Shown here in pieces: positions 38,206 through 49,105 of a stretch of 64,000 nucleotides of DNA. Where the stretch lies: NCBI RefSeq assembly GCF_011075055.1, contig NC_058148.1:1693322-1757321 (forward strand), given 5' to 3'. Position 1 is the stretch's first letter; every line of letters starts with the position of its first letter. Source of the DNA: Mangifera indica (taxonomy: Eukaryota > Streptophyta > Magnoliopsida > Sapindales > Anacardiaceae). The notes below the pieces were generated by a model, which was not told the origin of the DNA, made no database searches, and saw only the letters and a list, made by a program, of their open reading frames with translations. The position numbers and the translations under genes were made by a program.

Positions 38206-38437
38206 TAGGGTTGGACTCGAGCCGAGCCAGCTCGAGCTCGAGCTCGGCTCGGCTCGGTTCTAGCCCGAAACGAACCGAGCTCGAGTTGGCTCGGTAGATT
38301 TTTTTTTTAAATTTTTTATACAAAACGACATCGTTTTGATAATGAAATACGAGCCGAACCGAAAATGAGTTGAACTCGAGCCACCCATAAATAAACCGAA
38401 CCGAGCCCGAACTGGCTGCGAGCTGAGCCGAGCCCTA
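38206..38437. mobile_element. hAT-type MITE 2, 8-bp TSD
   Basis: The 232-bp insert has ends TAGGGTTGGACTCGAGCCG and the mirror of TAGGGCTCGGCTCAGC. A perfect 8-bp duplication TGCTCAAC flanks it (38198-38205 and 38438-38445). It belongs to the same family as the MITE 75 bp to its left, with denser GAGCTCGAGCTCGG subterminal repeats. It is non-coding. Confidence 0.93.
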
Positions 38438-38728
38438 TGCTCAACACAAGTTTTGCCACACCAACTGTTTTCCATAAAATCTGAAAACCTGCTACCTTAT
38501 TAATTTCCTTGTAGTAACTTTTTGACAAATAAACAAATATTATTATTTTTTATAAGTACAAATATTTTATTCGTTTTAAGTGTTATCTTACTTTATTATC
38601 TTTCACACTAACAATTTTTGTCAATTTGAATGTTTGACGGGTGAGATTTTGGGTTTTAAAATTAACAGGTATTAATGTGAAAAAACACCAAATCTTGAGT
38701 GAGAATAAGTCCTTCGGCCTATTTAAGA

Positions 38729-40733
38729 TATTCATATGTTTAAAACCCGGATCAGACCAACGATTTAATTAGTTCAATAACTCCGGCTGAGCTTTAGCCA
38801 TCAAATTATTTTGAACCGTGATTCAACTGAAAAAGTTACGCCGGATGAACCACCCAATCAACTAATGTGAGTATACCAAGCTCAAACATACACCATTTGA
38901 CCCACAATAGAACTCATGTGGCCCAAACCAATTACATGGTCCATGATAATTCCAAGATAACAAAATGGGTCATAAACAACACAATATTATTACATGGAAT
39001 AAGGAAAGTCTTACTTGAAGAAGTCAATAGCCATAAATTGGCGTCAAATTCCAAGTCAACTTTCCAGATTTCTAGCTCTATGAGAATTGGAAAGTTTTAT
39101 TTTATTTTTTATATTTGTTTTATCTTTTAATATGTCTATAAGTCAAGTAAGAAGTGCTTTTCAATTTCTTATATTGTCTTATTAAATGTACTTAATCTAA
39201 ATTCAAAGTCGCTCTTAATGATCTTGGAATGTGTTTCAAGAACTATAGTTAGATAATTTGAGTTGTAATGCAAACCCGATTTAATCAATAGAGAATTCAA
39301 GAATTTCAAAATTTCTTGCGATGTGTTTATTTCCTTAGCTTAGCAAAGATTGGCGGTAATGCTCTCCCAATCTAACCACTTTTAAGGGGATATAATGATG
39401 TGTACCCTAATGATGTTCTGGAACATCAACATTGAGGTGAATAGAATACCAGATTGACTTAATTCTAACAAGACTCTTAACTAAAAATGCAACCTATAGG
39501 TGTAACACCATGGAAGCCAAATTACAATGACAAATTGATGAGTAAATTGCCCTTGGTTTTGCAAGGGAAAGTATGAATCCATGTTCAGTTCAAGCTTTAC
39601 TCATTCCTTAAAAAAAGTTGTTCTTTTGAATTTGTGTAGATAATAGAGTTATCAACAATATAACCCATCATATATGGGTATCCCATTCCTCAGCTTAATA
39701 ATATATTAGATGAATTTCATGCTTTTATATTATATTATAAGAATGATTTAAGAAATAGATACCATCGTATTGGAATAAAATAGGGGTAAATGGAAAAAAG
39801 TCTTTAAGAACAAAAGAGGGTTGTACGATGAAAGGATTTGTATAAGCCCAATTTTTAAAATTAAACAAAAAATAAAAGGCTAAAAACAATTAAAAACGAG
39901 ATCCTTTATGAAATCTCATGATCAAGGATTGATTCATACATATTTAGATGAGTGATTCGCGACTTACCAACGTCTACCAACTCCACCAATGTAGGAACTA
40001 AAAATTCAATCTTCCAGAAGTTCTTAATCAAAAGATAGCAAAACTCTTATTCATCCACACGAAGGCACCAAGAAACTCTCATGAATCCTATGAAGTTGCT
40101 AGGGACATATATAAGAAGAGAGAAAGAAAGGATGAGAGTAAAAAAAAAAAAGAGAGAAATAAGAGATTTCTTATATAATTTGGATATTTAAAATGTTATT
40201 TTAATTTTTTAATCTAGCGTTATATGATAATTTTGAAAAATTAAATAGTAGGGATAAAATAGTAGTTTTACTTTCTAATATTGTAGTTTCATTAACAAAG
40301 TTTAATTTTGGGTGGAGGTGTTATTATACTTGATTTTGGATGAAAAGTGTTTTAAGGTCAAACCATGTGTGGGAAAATGCAATTCACTCTGTTACTAATA
40401 ATAATAATAATAAATGTGGGTCAAATTTAATTTCTAATTTTAAATGGTTTTGATTGGACTGATATGTTGAATAGGTCCGATTATGACTTAATAGTCAATC
40501 TAGTTTTGACTAAGGAGAAAACGAGTTTTCGCCTTTGGATGAATTTGACGCGCACTTGAATTGATTGAATTGTTGTTCAACCATAATGCTAATGTCACCA
40601 TTATTTATTTAAAAAATATGAACTTGAAACCGAAGTGTTGGGAGCTGCAAAAAGGCTTGGTTGAAAACATTTATTATTTAACATTATTTAATAAATATAC
40701 TAAGTCAATCATTTTAATAATTCTAATTATATT
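38729..40733. other. No gene seen; degraded repeat DNA
   Basis: Open frames are short. 39240-39430 contains an 'agcaaagattggcggtaatgctctcccaatctaacc' stretch that resembles LTR 3' ends of large plant gypsy elements, but no partner or primer site was found. A minus-strand TATATATGTCC with a leader-like stretch lies near 40110-39960. An (AAT)n run occurs at 40395-40413. Confidence 0.4.
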
Positions 40734-41026
40734 TTAACACTCATAGGTATGTCAAAGGGTAATTTTGTCTTTATTAGTATTTTGATTTGACTATTTGTGT
40801 ATGTGAGACCATGTACAACTGTGCACTGTATGCGTGCATGCTCTTGCATTAGGGGAGAAGGGCAAAAAAGTTATTTTGCATGAAAAGGTAAATTTTGGTT
40901 AAGTGTGGAGGGAAGTATGCTATGCAAATTGGAAGTGCATGACTCATATTTGATAATTTAAGGGCATGTTTGATATTTAATGGATACAAACACTTATTTA
41001 AGGTATTAGAGATTAGTGATGCATGG
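40734..41026 (+). repeat. Ty3/gypsy Del/Tekay-like LTR start, copy C1
   Basis: The block 'taacactcataggtatg...aaagggtaattttgtc' mirrors the start of copy B at 9733, and 'gggcaaaaaagtta...ggttaagtgtgga' mirrors 46760-46810. It is interrupted at 41027 by the minus-strand copia. Confidence 0.45.
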
Positions 41027-41168
41027 TAAATCAAATCAAATCAAATCCCTAAAAATATATTATATCCTAACATGTACTGATAATCTTCCTAATATAATAG
41101 AATCAAATCAACAATATATGCTCTGATAACCTTCCTAATATAACAGAATCAAATGGACTAATTCAACA
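41027..41168 (-). repeat. Partial 3' LTR of the 41-46 kb copia
   Basis: On the minus strand it starts TGTTGAATTAGTCC right after a GAGGGGGAGTG polypurine tract and carries a local duplication ('ttatattaggaag.ttatcag' twice). It stops after the 50 bp shared with the other LTR piece, so the downstream 85 bp seen at 46333-46417 are absent. Confidence 0.8.
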
Positions 41169-41175
41169 CTCCCCC

Positions 41176-41850
41176 TCAAGCTGGAGCATATAAATCATAT
41201 GCACCAAGCTTGTTACAAATGAAATTAATTCGAGGCCCTCGAAGAGATTTAGTAAGTATATCCGCTAGCTGATCATTTGAACTGATATGACTTGTAGAGA
41301 TACATCTAGACAAAATCTTTTTTTTCACAAAATGACAATCGATTTCTATATATTTTGTTCTTTCATGAAACACAGGATTTGAGGAAATGTGAAGAGTAGT
41401 CTAATTATCACAAAATAATGACATTTGTGATATTTCTATGAACTTTAATTTTCGGATCAACTGCTTCAACCAGATAAGCTCACAAGTGACTAAGGTCATA
41501 GCACGATATTCTGCTTCTATGCTAGATCTGGCGACAACATCTTGCTTTTTACTTTTCCATGATACTAGATTTCCTCCAACTAATACACAATACCCAGAAG
41601 TAGATCATCTGTCAGATGGAGAACCTGCCCAATCAGCATCTGAGTACCCAACAATCTGAGTATGCCCTTTATTCTCATATAACAATCCTTTTCCAAGTGT
41701 CCTCTTAATGTACCTCAAGATCTGAATAACTGCATCCCAATGATTGTCACATGGAGACTGAAGGAATTGACTTACCACACTAACAACAAAAGAAATATCT
41801 GGTCGTGTGATGGTGAGATAATTAAGTTTTCCAACGAGTCTTCAATATCT
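41176..41850 (-). pseudogene. Copia RNase H end, broken
   Basis: The last open segment (41373-41176) reads [16 protein letters not shown] and ends in the [16 protein letters not shown] block typical of the copia RNase H C-terminus, immediately before the polypurine tract. The preceding part toward 41850 shows RNase H-like text with stops. Confidence 0.78.
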
Positions 41851-43224
41851 CCCAGGATCTGCAAGTGGCTCCCCCTGTCCAGGTAAGAGCTTAGTATTAG
41901 GATTCATAAGAGAGTCTATAGGTTTGCAATCTAACATCTCTGTTTCTTACAGAATATCCAATGCATACTTCGTTTGAGAGATGACAATTCCAGATTTAGA
42001 CTAGGCGGCTTTTATACCAAGAAAATATCTGAGTGGACCCAAATCTTTGGTTTGAAAATTACTAAACAAATGCTTCTTTAATTGTTCAATACCCTCCTGA
42101 TCACTTCCTGTAATAACAATATCATCAACATAGACCACTAGATAGATACATTTGTCGTGTGGAGTATGTCTATAGAATATTGAATGATCAGATTCATTTC
42201 ATAGTATGCCAAATTCTTGAATAACAGTACTAAACCGACCAAACCAAGAGCGAGGAGATTGTTTTAAACCATATAGAGAACGACGGAGTTTACAAACCAA
42301 TCTAGACTCCCCCTAAGCAACAAAACCAGGAGGTTGCTCCATATAAATTTCTTCTTGCAGTTCACCATGAAGAAAGGTATTCTTGATATCTAACTGATGC
42401 AAAGGCCAATGGCGAATGGCAACCATAGAGAAAAATAGGCAAACAGAGGACATTTTAGCAACCGGAGAGAAAGTCTCATAATAATCAAGACCATATGTCT
42501 GAGTGTATCCTTTAGCAACCAACCGCGCTTTTAACCTGTCAACCTGACCATCAGGACCAACTTTAATAGTATAGATCCACCGACATCCAATCGTTGAATG
42601 ACCAGGAGGCAAAGAAACTAGTTCCCAAGTATTATTAGCATGTAGAGCAAACATCTCATCCACCATTGCTTGTCCCCATCCAGGATCAGATAATGCCTCA
42701 TGAACAGTAGTAGGGGTAGATACAAAGGATAAAGTGGACACAAAGGCATAGTATGGTGAAGATAAACGATGATAATTGAGAAAATTATAGATGGGATGAG
42801 GATTACGAGTGGAGCGCATACCTTTACGAATAGCGATAGGAAATTGATCATCAAGAGGTAAGACCGCAGAGACAGAAGATTCTGAAACAGGAAGCAAGTG
42901 CACCGGGTCTTGAGAGACTGTCTCACCTGAAGGAGAAGCAAGGCCATCACCTATAGAATGACTAGTGGGTGTAAGATTTGCACTAGTCGGAGATTGGTTA
43001 GTTGAAGAGTGTGAATTTATTAGGGGAACAATATAGGACACAGGAAATACTTTTGTAATATGAGACTTGTCTAGTTGAGAAGAAGACGAAAAATAAAGAG
43101 AATACTCAAAAAATGTAACATCTGCAAAAAGGTAGTAGCGACGTGTAGTAGGAGAATAACATCGATAACCTTTCTGAAGACGTGAGTATCCAAGAAAAAC
43201 ACATTTAATGGAACGAGCAGACAA
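41851..43224 (-). pseudogene. Copia integrase C-terminus and reverse transcriptase, broken
   Basis: The open segment 43224-42313 begins with the integrase C-terminal core ([19 protein letters not shown]) and runs through a Ser/Thr-rich linker into RT (WVYTIKV-type block here [20 protein letters not shown], then [20 protein letters not shown]). A TAA near 42314 ends it. RT continues in the same direction with the YVDD motif intact at 42132-42121 but interrupted frames. About 300 residues remain open, making this one of the better-preserved pol pieces here. Confidence 0.83.
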
Positions 43225-43364
43225 TTTATCTCGACCAGGAGATAAGTCATGAACAAAACATGTACACCCAAAGACACGAGGTTGAAGAGGAAATAATGAC
43301 TGATCAGGATATAAAATAGAGTGAGGTACCTGATCCTACAAGACTAAAGTAGGCATTCTATTAA

Positions 43365-43896
43365 TCAAGAAACAAGCAGTAAGAACAACATCAGCCCAAA
43401 AACGAAAAGGTGCATGACTATGTATGAGTAAAGTACGAGCAATTTCAATAAGATGCCTATTTTTACGTTTGGCAATTCCATTTTGTTAAGGAGTATGAGC
43501 ACAAGAGGATTGATGTAGAATGCCCTTAGATGCCAGAAATTTAGTAAAGGGAGCAGAAAAATATTCACTGGCATTATCACTACGAAGTGTACGAATAGTA
43601 ATAGAGAATTGTGTTTCAACTTCAGCACAAAAGGATTGAAAAATAGAAAATAATTCAGATCTACTCTTCATTAAAAATAACCAAGTGCAACGCGAATAAT
43701 CATCAATAAATGTAACAAAATATTGAAAACCTAAAGTAGACACGACTCTACTAGGACCCCATACATCGAAATGGACTAATTCAAAAGGTGATATAGCCTG
43801 ATTATTGACACGTCTTGGAAAGGATATACGAGTATGTTTTTCAAGTTGACAAGACTCGCAATTAAAGGATGATAAATGTAACAAACCAGGGACCAT
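43365..43896 (-). pseudogene. Copia integrase core, broken
   Basis: 43896-43486 contains a CESCQLEKHTRISFP zinc-binding half, HFDVWGPSRV with the first catalytic Asp, IDDYSRCTWLFLMK, and RSDNASEYFS with the second Asp. A stop or frameshift near 43486 separates the catalytic Glu region (toward 43440). The next frame resumes with the integrase C-terminal part. Confidence 0.82.
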
Positions 43897-44004
43897 CTGC
43901 TATAGTTTTGATAAACTAGGGTGACCCAAACAATTGTGAAGAAGCGTTGGAGACTCAGTGATGACACATGCTATAAAATCAGATGGATTTAGTCGGTAGA
44001 CGCC

Positions 44005-44475
44005 CTATGACTCACATCCTGTGCCAATCATCCGACCCGTATTGCGGTCCTGTATAAGAACAGAGTTATTAGTAAATGTAATTGTACAATTTAGGGAACG
44101 AGTAAGTTTGCTAACAGAAATAAGATTAAATGGACAGTCAGGGAGGTAAAAGACAGACTCCAAAGGCAATAGTGGAAGAGGATAAGCACAACCTACTACT
44201 TTGGCAGTAACGATAGATCTATTAGCTAATGTTACAGTAAGTAAGGAAGTAGTTTTAGTAAAGTGAGAAAGTAGACGGGGGTTACCAGAGATGTGATCAA
44301 AGGCACCAGAATCAAGGATCCATGACTCAGAAGAAGAAGAGTGAGTGAGGCATACAGTTGAATTACCCGGATGAGTAATCGAAGCAATAAAAGATGAAGA
44401 TTGTTTTGCGCTCTGATATCGAAGATAATCTTCAAGATCAGTACCTGTGAGTGTCAAAAATGGTGGAGATTGCAT
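44005..44475 (-). pseudogene. Copia protease and gag C-terminal linker
   Basis: The 156-residue open segment carries an LTGTDLEDYLRYQSAKQSSS linker, the aspartic-protease motif WILDSGAFDH (DSGA at 44313-44302) and downstream GAG-pre-integrase text ending in RNTGRMIGTG. The frame is continuous with the gag zinc knuckle at 45626-45585 once the nested insert 44487-45514 and one target-site copy are disregarded. Confidence 0.85.
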
Positions 44476-44486
44476 TCTAGAGGAGT

Positions 44487-45514
44487 TGGTGCATATTCAA
44501 CCAACCATGCAACAAGAAACCAAAAATCAAAAACGGTTTTCACTGTTCATGTGGTATGAGCAGTTTTTTTGTTCTTGCAGTTTAACCAACCAAATCAACT
44601 TCAAATCCAACCGAATTCATTTCATCATAATCACAACACCAAGAACTTTATTTCAAGCTATGGACGTACACAATTGGAGTAGAGTAAGGTAATCAAATTA
44701 CAAGTAGAATGCAGTGGTAGAAATGGTAATTATGTCGTAACTCTCTGCCATAATCAAGATTAGCACACATACACACTATAATTTGGATTTCTAAGGAAAC
44801 ATAAAGTGTAACCAAGGCATAAAGGAAAGTTCCACCAACCTTGGGGCCTTCCACCACCAATCTTCCACCAAGAATGATTGGATAAAGGAAATAAGAAAAA
44901 GAGCCAACAAAGCTTCTTCAAGTTTTCATTCCAAAAGTAAAAAAACTGCATTTTACAAAGCATAGCCACTTTATATGGGAGTAAGTGGTGGCAAGATATA
45001 TGTGTACATAGACTTTTAATAAAATAGTTCACTCTAGCCCTTAATTCACTCTAAACCACACAAAATAAGTCATGTCATACTTTAAATAAATGCAATAGGA
45101 CAAAATGTTACTATTATTCCATAAAAAGTGGGCTTTTGTCTCCACCAAAGCTCTCCTTTCATCCAATTTCGTCCAACTCTCCCAATTGGGCTTTGAGCAC
45201 CTCTTTGGGCTTCAAAATGGAGTGATGGATGGTTGTAACTTCACTTAGGCTTCTCAAAATGATGCTTGGACGTTTGGACCATTGATGGACTTCAAAAGTT
45301 GCACTTTTGGATCAATTGGAGCAAGCCATTCATTAGGACCTTGGGTGGATGTAATAAGACTATATCCAAAAGTGGTTTTGGGCCAAAATTGAAGGTGCAA
45401 TGCTTCCTTTGGCTTGGGATTTGCTGGAACTTCATTCTTCTTGGCTTCAAAGGTTGCATGGAGACTTAAGGATGATTTGGAACCCAAAAATGACAATGGA
45501 GCCGCATATACATT
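44487..45514 (-). mobile_element. Nested 1.03-kb insertion in copia gag, likely solo LTR
   Basis: AGGAGT occurs on both sides (44481-44486 and 45515-45520), giving a 5-6 bp target duplication. Gag and protease return to one frame across the site, which supports precise insertion. The minus strand shows a TATAAA box at 44975-44970 and AATAAA downstream at about 44650, an LTR-like promoter and polyadenylation layout. The termini are not a clean TG...CA pair. A 93-codon open frame (45535-45254) lies in the U3-like half and resembles no protein I recognise. Confidence 0.72.
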
Positions 45515-45539
45515 AGGAGTCAATAGGAGAATCATAAGT

Positions 45540-45700
45540 CTGAACAGTATTCACAGTTTGAAGAGGATGACCATGGACCTTATGACACTTGTCTCTGATG
45601 TGACCCCATTTGCAACAATAATTGCACTTTGGTCGATTTTCATAGCCATTGCGCTCACCTGGTTTGGAGCTTTCAATGGATATGGTGAATCACGAATCAG
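45540..45700 (-). pseudogene. Copia gag remnant with zinc knuckle
   Basis: The minus strand encodes CNYCCKWGHIRDKC (45626-45585), a CX2CX4HX4C nucleic-acid-binding knuckle. Less than 700 bp separate it from the primer-binding site, too little for a full Gag plus leader, so the N-terminal part of gag is mostly deleted. Confidence 0.78.
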
Positions 45701-46317
45701 AGAATAGAAGAAGCTTTTTGGAACCAAGAAAAGTGGAGATCCGGAGAAACCGAGGCCCACAAACTGATCAAAAGACTATTGAATCGTGAAACCAAGCCTT
45801 TGGAATGCGTGAACTATTCTGTAACGTCACCGACGGCGCGTGGAGCAACCAGTGGAGATGGGTCTTCAACAGAATTGACCACCGATGTCTACTGAGTCGA
45901 TTGGTGGCGACGGTGTAGTTCCACGTGCACTGGAATAGTAGATTAGAGCTTATGTTTCAAGCAGAAAAATGGTCGACGTGTGCAGAAGATTTCAGCGTCA
46001 GATGACTGCAAAATCACCACAGATGGACTCGTCGACATCGTCTGAGTTCAACGAAAGAGGCAGTGTCTGTGTAATGTTATCGGAACAGGTGATCGACATC
46101 GAAAGATACCAAGCGATTGAGCGGCACGTGTAGGCGCATAAAACGTCAAACGATGATATTGCTTTAACGAATGTGTCGGTGAGAGAATCCTGATCACACT
46201 GGTATAGGCACGATCATCGAAAAAATAACGGAAGCACAGTGATCAGAGAAACAGTGGAGAAAGGACTTGGATTCACCGGAAACTAAGTTGAGAACGCCGA
46301 AAAAATTTTAAATGTTA

Positions 46318-46330
46318 GGCTATGATACCA
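46318..46330 (-). other. Primer-binding site, TGGTATCATAGCC
   Basis: Read on the minus strand it is TGGTATCATAGCC, a one-to-two-base variant of the initiator-methionine tRNA complement, two bases inside the 5' LTR end. Confidence 0.85.
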
Positions 46331-46332
46331 TA

Positions 46333-46467
46333 TGAATTAAGAATATTGTTTTTCTTGTTATTTCAGAGTACAAAACATTACAATATATACAGTTTACAGA
46401 GAAGATATAACAGGAAATAAATCAAATCAAATCAAATCCCTAAAAATATATTATATCCTAACATGTA
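46333..46467 (-). repeat. Partial 5' LTR of the 41-46 kb copia
   Basis: On the minus strand it ends ...CTTAATTCA next to the primer-binding site and includes TGTATATATTGTAATG (TATA-like). Its upstream limit is exactly where the 50-bp block shared with 41027-41076 ends; the expected TGTTGAAT start is absent. Confidence 0.78.
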
Positions 46468-47216
46468 TTATAATATATGCATCTGTGGTAGGGGTCATCC
46501 CAAGATGGTAATTTAGTTAGCAACCCCATAATTATGTGTCCATGTTAAAGGATGGATTGTGCTCTTATTTCTCATGTGCCAAGATATCACTAGCTTGAAG
46601 TCTAACTGACATTATGCAATGTGCATGTAATATTTGCAAATTTATTCAACGTTATTTTAGTTCTTTGGATTTGCTTGTGATTGATAGTGTTTAATGAATT
46701 GTGTATAGATGGATTTGGGCTTGCACGACTGTATGGGAAGGCCACATGCCTCTGTGTGTGATGACAAGGGCAAAAAATTTTTTTCTTGTTTGATGTTTGA
46801 TAATTGGTTAAGTATGGATGACATGCATGCCCATGATACACGCTTGTGCAAGGTCAACAGGTTTGAATTTTTGGATAATAATGCGTTTCATAGGGATTTT
46901 GAAACGTGCCATTGATAGGTAATGACATACACGCCTGTGTGTGAACAGTAAACACTAATGTATCATGACTTTTAATGAAAATAGAAAAATCTGGACTGTT
47001 TGGTTAAGCATTCTTATCATACTTCTTCATAGAAAACAAAGAGAAAAAAAGGTTTTGTGAGTTTTGAGACTTGGGAATACGAAGGATCATCGTTGGAAGT
47101 CATCAACGCCATATGAAGACAAGAAAATCACCAGAGGGAAGGTAAGTAGCATGGATTACTTATTGTTTTTCCATTTATTGAGTTCAATATTTAAGCCATA
47201 AGATAATTAAAGTAAA

Positions 47217-47976
47217 GCCAAACGACTATTTCCCACCCAAGGTTTGATGTTTTCTCAAATATCCCCCTTTTAACTATGAAAACACCAAACACCCATCCAT
47301 GGTCGGTTAAATTTAACAGAACCCTAACGCCTGAAAATTTTATTTCTTTTTGCCCCCCTAAACTTTAAAAACTAAAATTTTCCTCCAGCCTAAGTTTTAA
47401 AAAATAACAGTTTCACCCTAGGGTTTCGTTTTGAAATCTCCGGCTCTATTACCGACGGCCTCTCCCTCCCGAAGCATCCTCTCCTTCTGGCGATCTCTTT
47501 CCTCCCATTTAGAGGCCCGATCGATGTCGGAGACTCCTTGGGCAACGACGCATCTTCGTCTGGGAAAACGAAGAACTTCGTTTTCCCCGACTTCATCTTC
47601 ATCTCCCAAGGCGTCTCCGACATTTATCAGACCTCCAAATGGGAGAAAAGAGATGACCAGAAGGAGAGGATGCTTCGAGAGGGAGAGGCCGTCAACAATG
47701 GAGCCGGAGATGTCGTCAGAGATTTCAAAACGAAACCCTAGGGTGAAACTGTCATTTTTTAAAACTTAGGCTGGGGAAAAATTTTAGTTTTCAAAGTTTA
47801 GGGGGACAAAAAGAGATTATATTTTAGTTTATTTTTTAATATTATAGAGAAAATGATGATTTTACCCTTACTACCGTTAATTTTAACTGCTCATAGGTGA
47901 GTATTTGGTGTTTTCATAGTTAAAGAGGGGATATTTGAGAAAATATCAAACCTTGGGTGGGAAACAATCGTTTGAC
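47217..47976. mobile_element. Foldback Mutator-type element, GC-richer interior
   Basis: The 760-bp element is nearly a single inverted repeat with arms of roughly 340-380 bp. The ends GCCAAACGACTATTTCCCACCC and the mirror of GTCAAACGATTGTTTCCCACCC share the tip family of the 27053 and 36286 elements. A 7-bp direct repeat AAGTAAA flanks it (47210-47216 and 47977-47983), shorter than the 9 bp expected. The inner arms (about 47430-47740) are noticeably GC-richer and open in several frames on both strands. Mirror symmetry explains the matching open frames, so they are not counted as genes, but capture of a host gene piece is possible. Confidence 0.82.
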
Positions 47977-48933
47977 AAGTAAATATGTATAAATATATGT
48001 GTGTATATGTTGATTATGAATTTGTTATGTTGCGATATTAATGCTAATCTATTACACTTCTATGAATGTTTATATATGAAAATTCAAAGAAGTTTGATGT
48101 TATCTTGGGTTATATCATAAGTGAGGATTTAAGGTGAAGAATATTTGTGTGTTATGCATTTTGTAAGGTGGAAATATATGATATAAGTTAGTTAATAATA
48201 ACTACTTCCATAACGTGACTTTAAAGGCAATATGTAATTGGAATTGAGCAATTGTCTATTTTATTGATATAGAGGTTGTGATTTGTTATTCTTGATGCGT
48301 TATGACATGTAAAAAGGATTTAACACTCATAATGCATGATTGGTGCATGGCATTTTGTGAAAGGGAGGTCGAAAATTGATATAGAGATTGAAAACAAAAT
48401 TCTGAAATCTTGTGACACATACCTGTGTGTCTAAGACACATGCTCGTGTGTTTAGGACATATGCCTATGTGCTTTAGGAAAATTTCTCTCCGTATTAATT
48501 AAAGTCATAAGAATGTAGAATTGAGAATGGACATATGCCTGTATGGTATAGGACACATGGTCATGTGCCCTGTCTTAAGGATACACCTCTGTGTGCCTAG
48601 TTGCATGCCTGGATAGATAAAGTAATACACCCTTGTGTGTTTTTAGGAAAATTTGGAAATAACGGCATGTGAAGTACATAAAGAGTTTATCAAGTTCCGA
48701 TATGAGTATATGAGTTTAGAAATTACTAGTTTACCTTCATAAAGGAGAATTATGAGAAAATATGATATAAGACCTTAATGAAGGTGATATGAGAAGGAAA
48801 ATGGATAAATGTTTTGGACTATGTGGAAGATGACATAGAGGGTTAATTAGGTGTTTTCGACTATGTAAACGATGACATAGACCTTGACCAAAGCAGTTTT
48901 GAGTCGAAACATATGATGTAATATATGATTCTT

Positions 48934-49105
48934 ACCACCAAGCTATGTGTGATCTGTGTGTGTTCCACCACGCTGTGTGTGGTATGTATATTCTACCAAG
49001 CTATGTGTAATATGAATTCATTACCAAGTTATGTGCAATGTAACTTGTCATTGAGCTATGTGTAGTGTGATGTATCATTAAGCTGTGTATATTGACATGT
49101 TTGGA
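48934..49105. repeat. Tandem repeat, about 28-bp unit
   Basis: Six degenerate units contain 'accaagctatgtgtaat' followed by a variable 10-12 bp tail, within the Tekay-like LTR. Confidence 0.82.

Larger units (their letters stand above)
36286..38719. mobile_element. Mutator-type non-autonomous element with 9-bp TSD
   Basis: A perfect 9-bp duplication TATTTAAGA flanks 36286-38719 (36277-36285 and 38720-38728). The ends are inverted: GGCCAAAGCACTTATTCCCACCC on the left against a mirrored GGCCGAAGGACTTATTCTCACTC on the right. The tip motif is shared with the elements at 27053 and 47217. The 2434-bp interior encodes no transposase. It has grown by insertions: a 'GATACG' repeat (about 36965-37270) in a region of 'caaaccaaac/gtttgg' units (36820-37640), and two hAT-type MITEs. 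It starts 213 bp after the P450 stop codon and may overlap or shape that gene's 3' region. Confidence 0.85.
41027..46467 (-). mobile_element. Ty1/copia element with reciprocally truncated LTRs
   Basis: The minus-strand order is a partial 5' LTR (46467-46333), primer-binding site (46330-46318), gag remnant with zinc knuckle, a nested insert, protease, integrase, RT, RNase H, purine-rich tract and partial 3' LTR (41168-41027). The two LTR pieces share exactly 50 bp (41027-41076 equals 46418-46467) but are otherwise complementary: the right one lacks its start and the left one lacks its end. Stops and frameshifts break pol. It sits between pieces of a Tekay-like LTR. Confidence 0.82.

Noticed and set aside
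45254..45535. 93-codon minus-strand frame with an ordinary amino-acid mix
   Set aside because: It sits in the U3-like half of a nested LTR-type insert and crosses the insertion border; I recognise no protein, so no gene was called.
41027..46467. Retroposition of copia RNA by LINE machinery (R-U5...U3-R structure)
   Set aside because: No poly(A) follows the 3' side, no target duplication was found, and the shared 50 bp includes an upstream promoter-like stretch, so it is not a convincing R region; kept only as a finding about LTR truncation.
47431..47769. 112-codon open frame with a Ser/Arg-rich product
   Set aside because: It lies in the mirrored arms of a foldback element and similar frames appear on both strands because of the symmetry; no start context or domain supports a gene.
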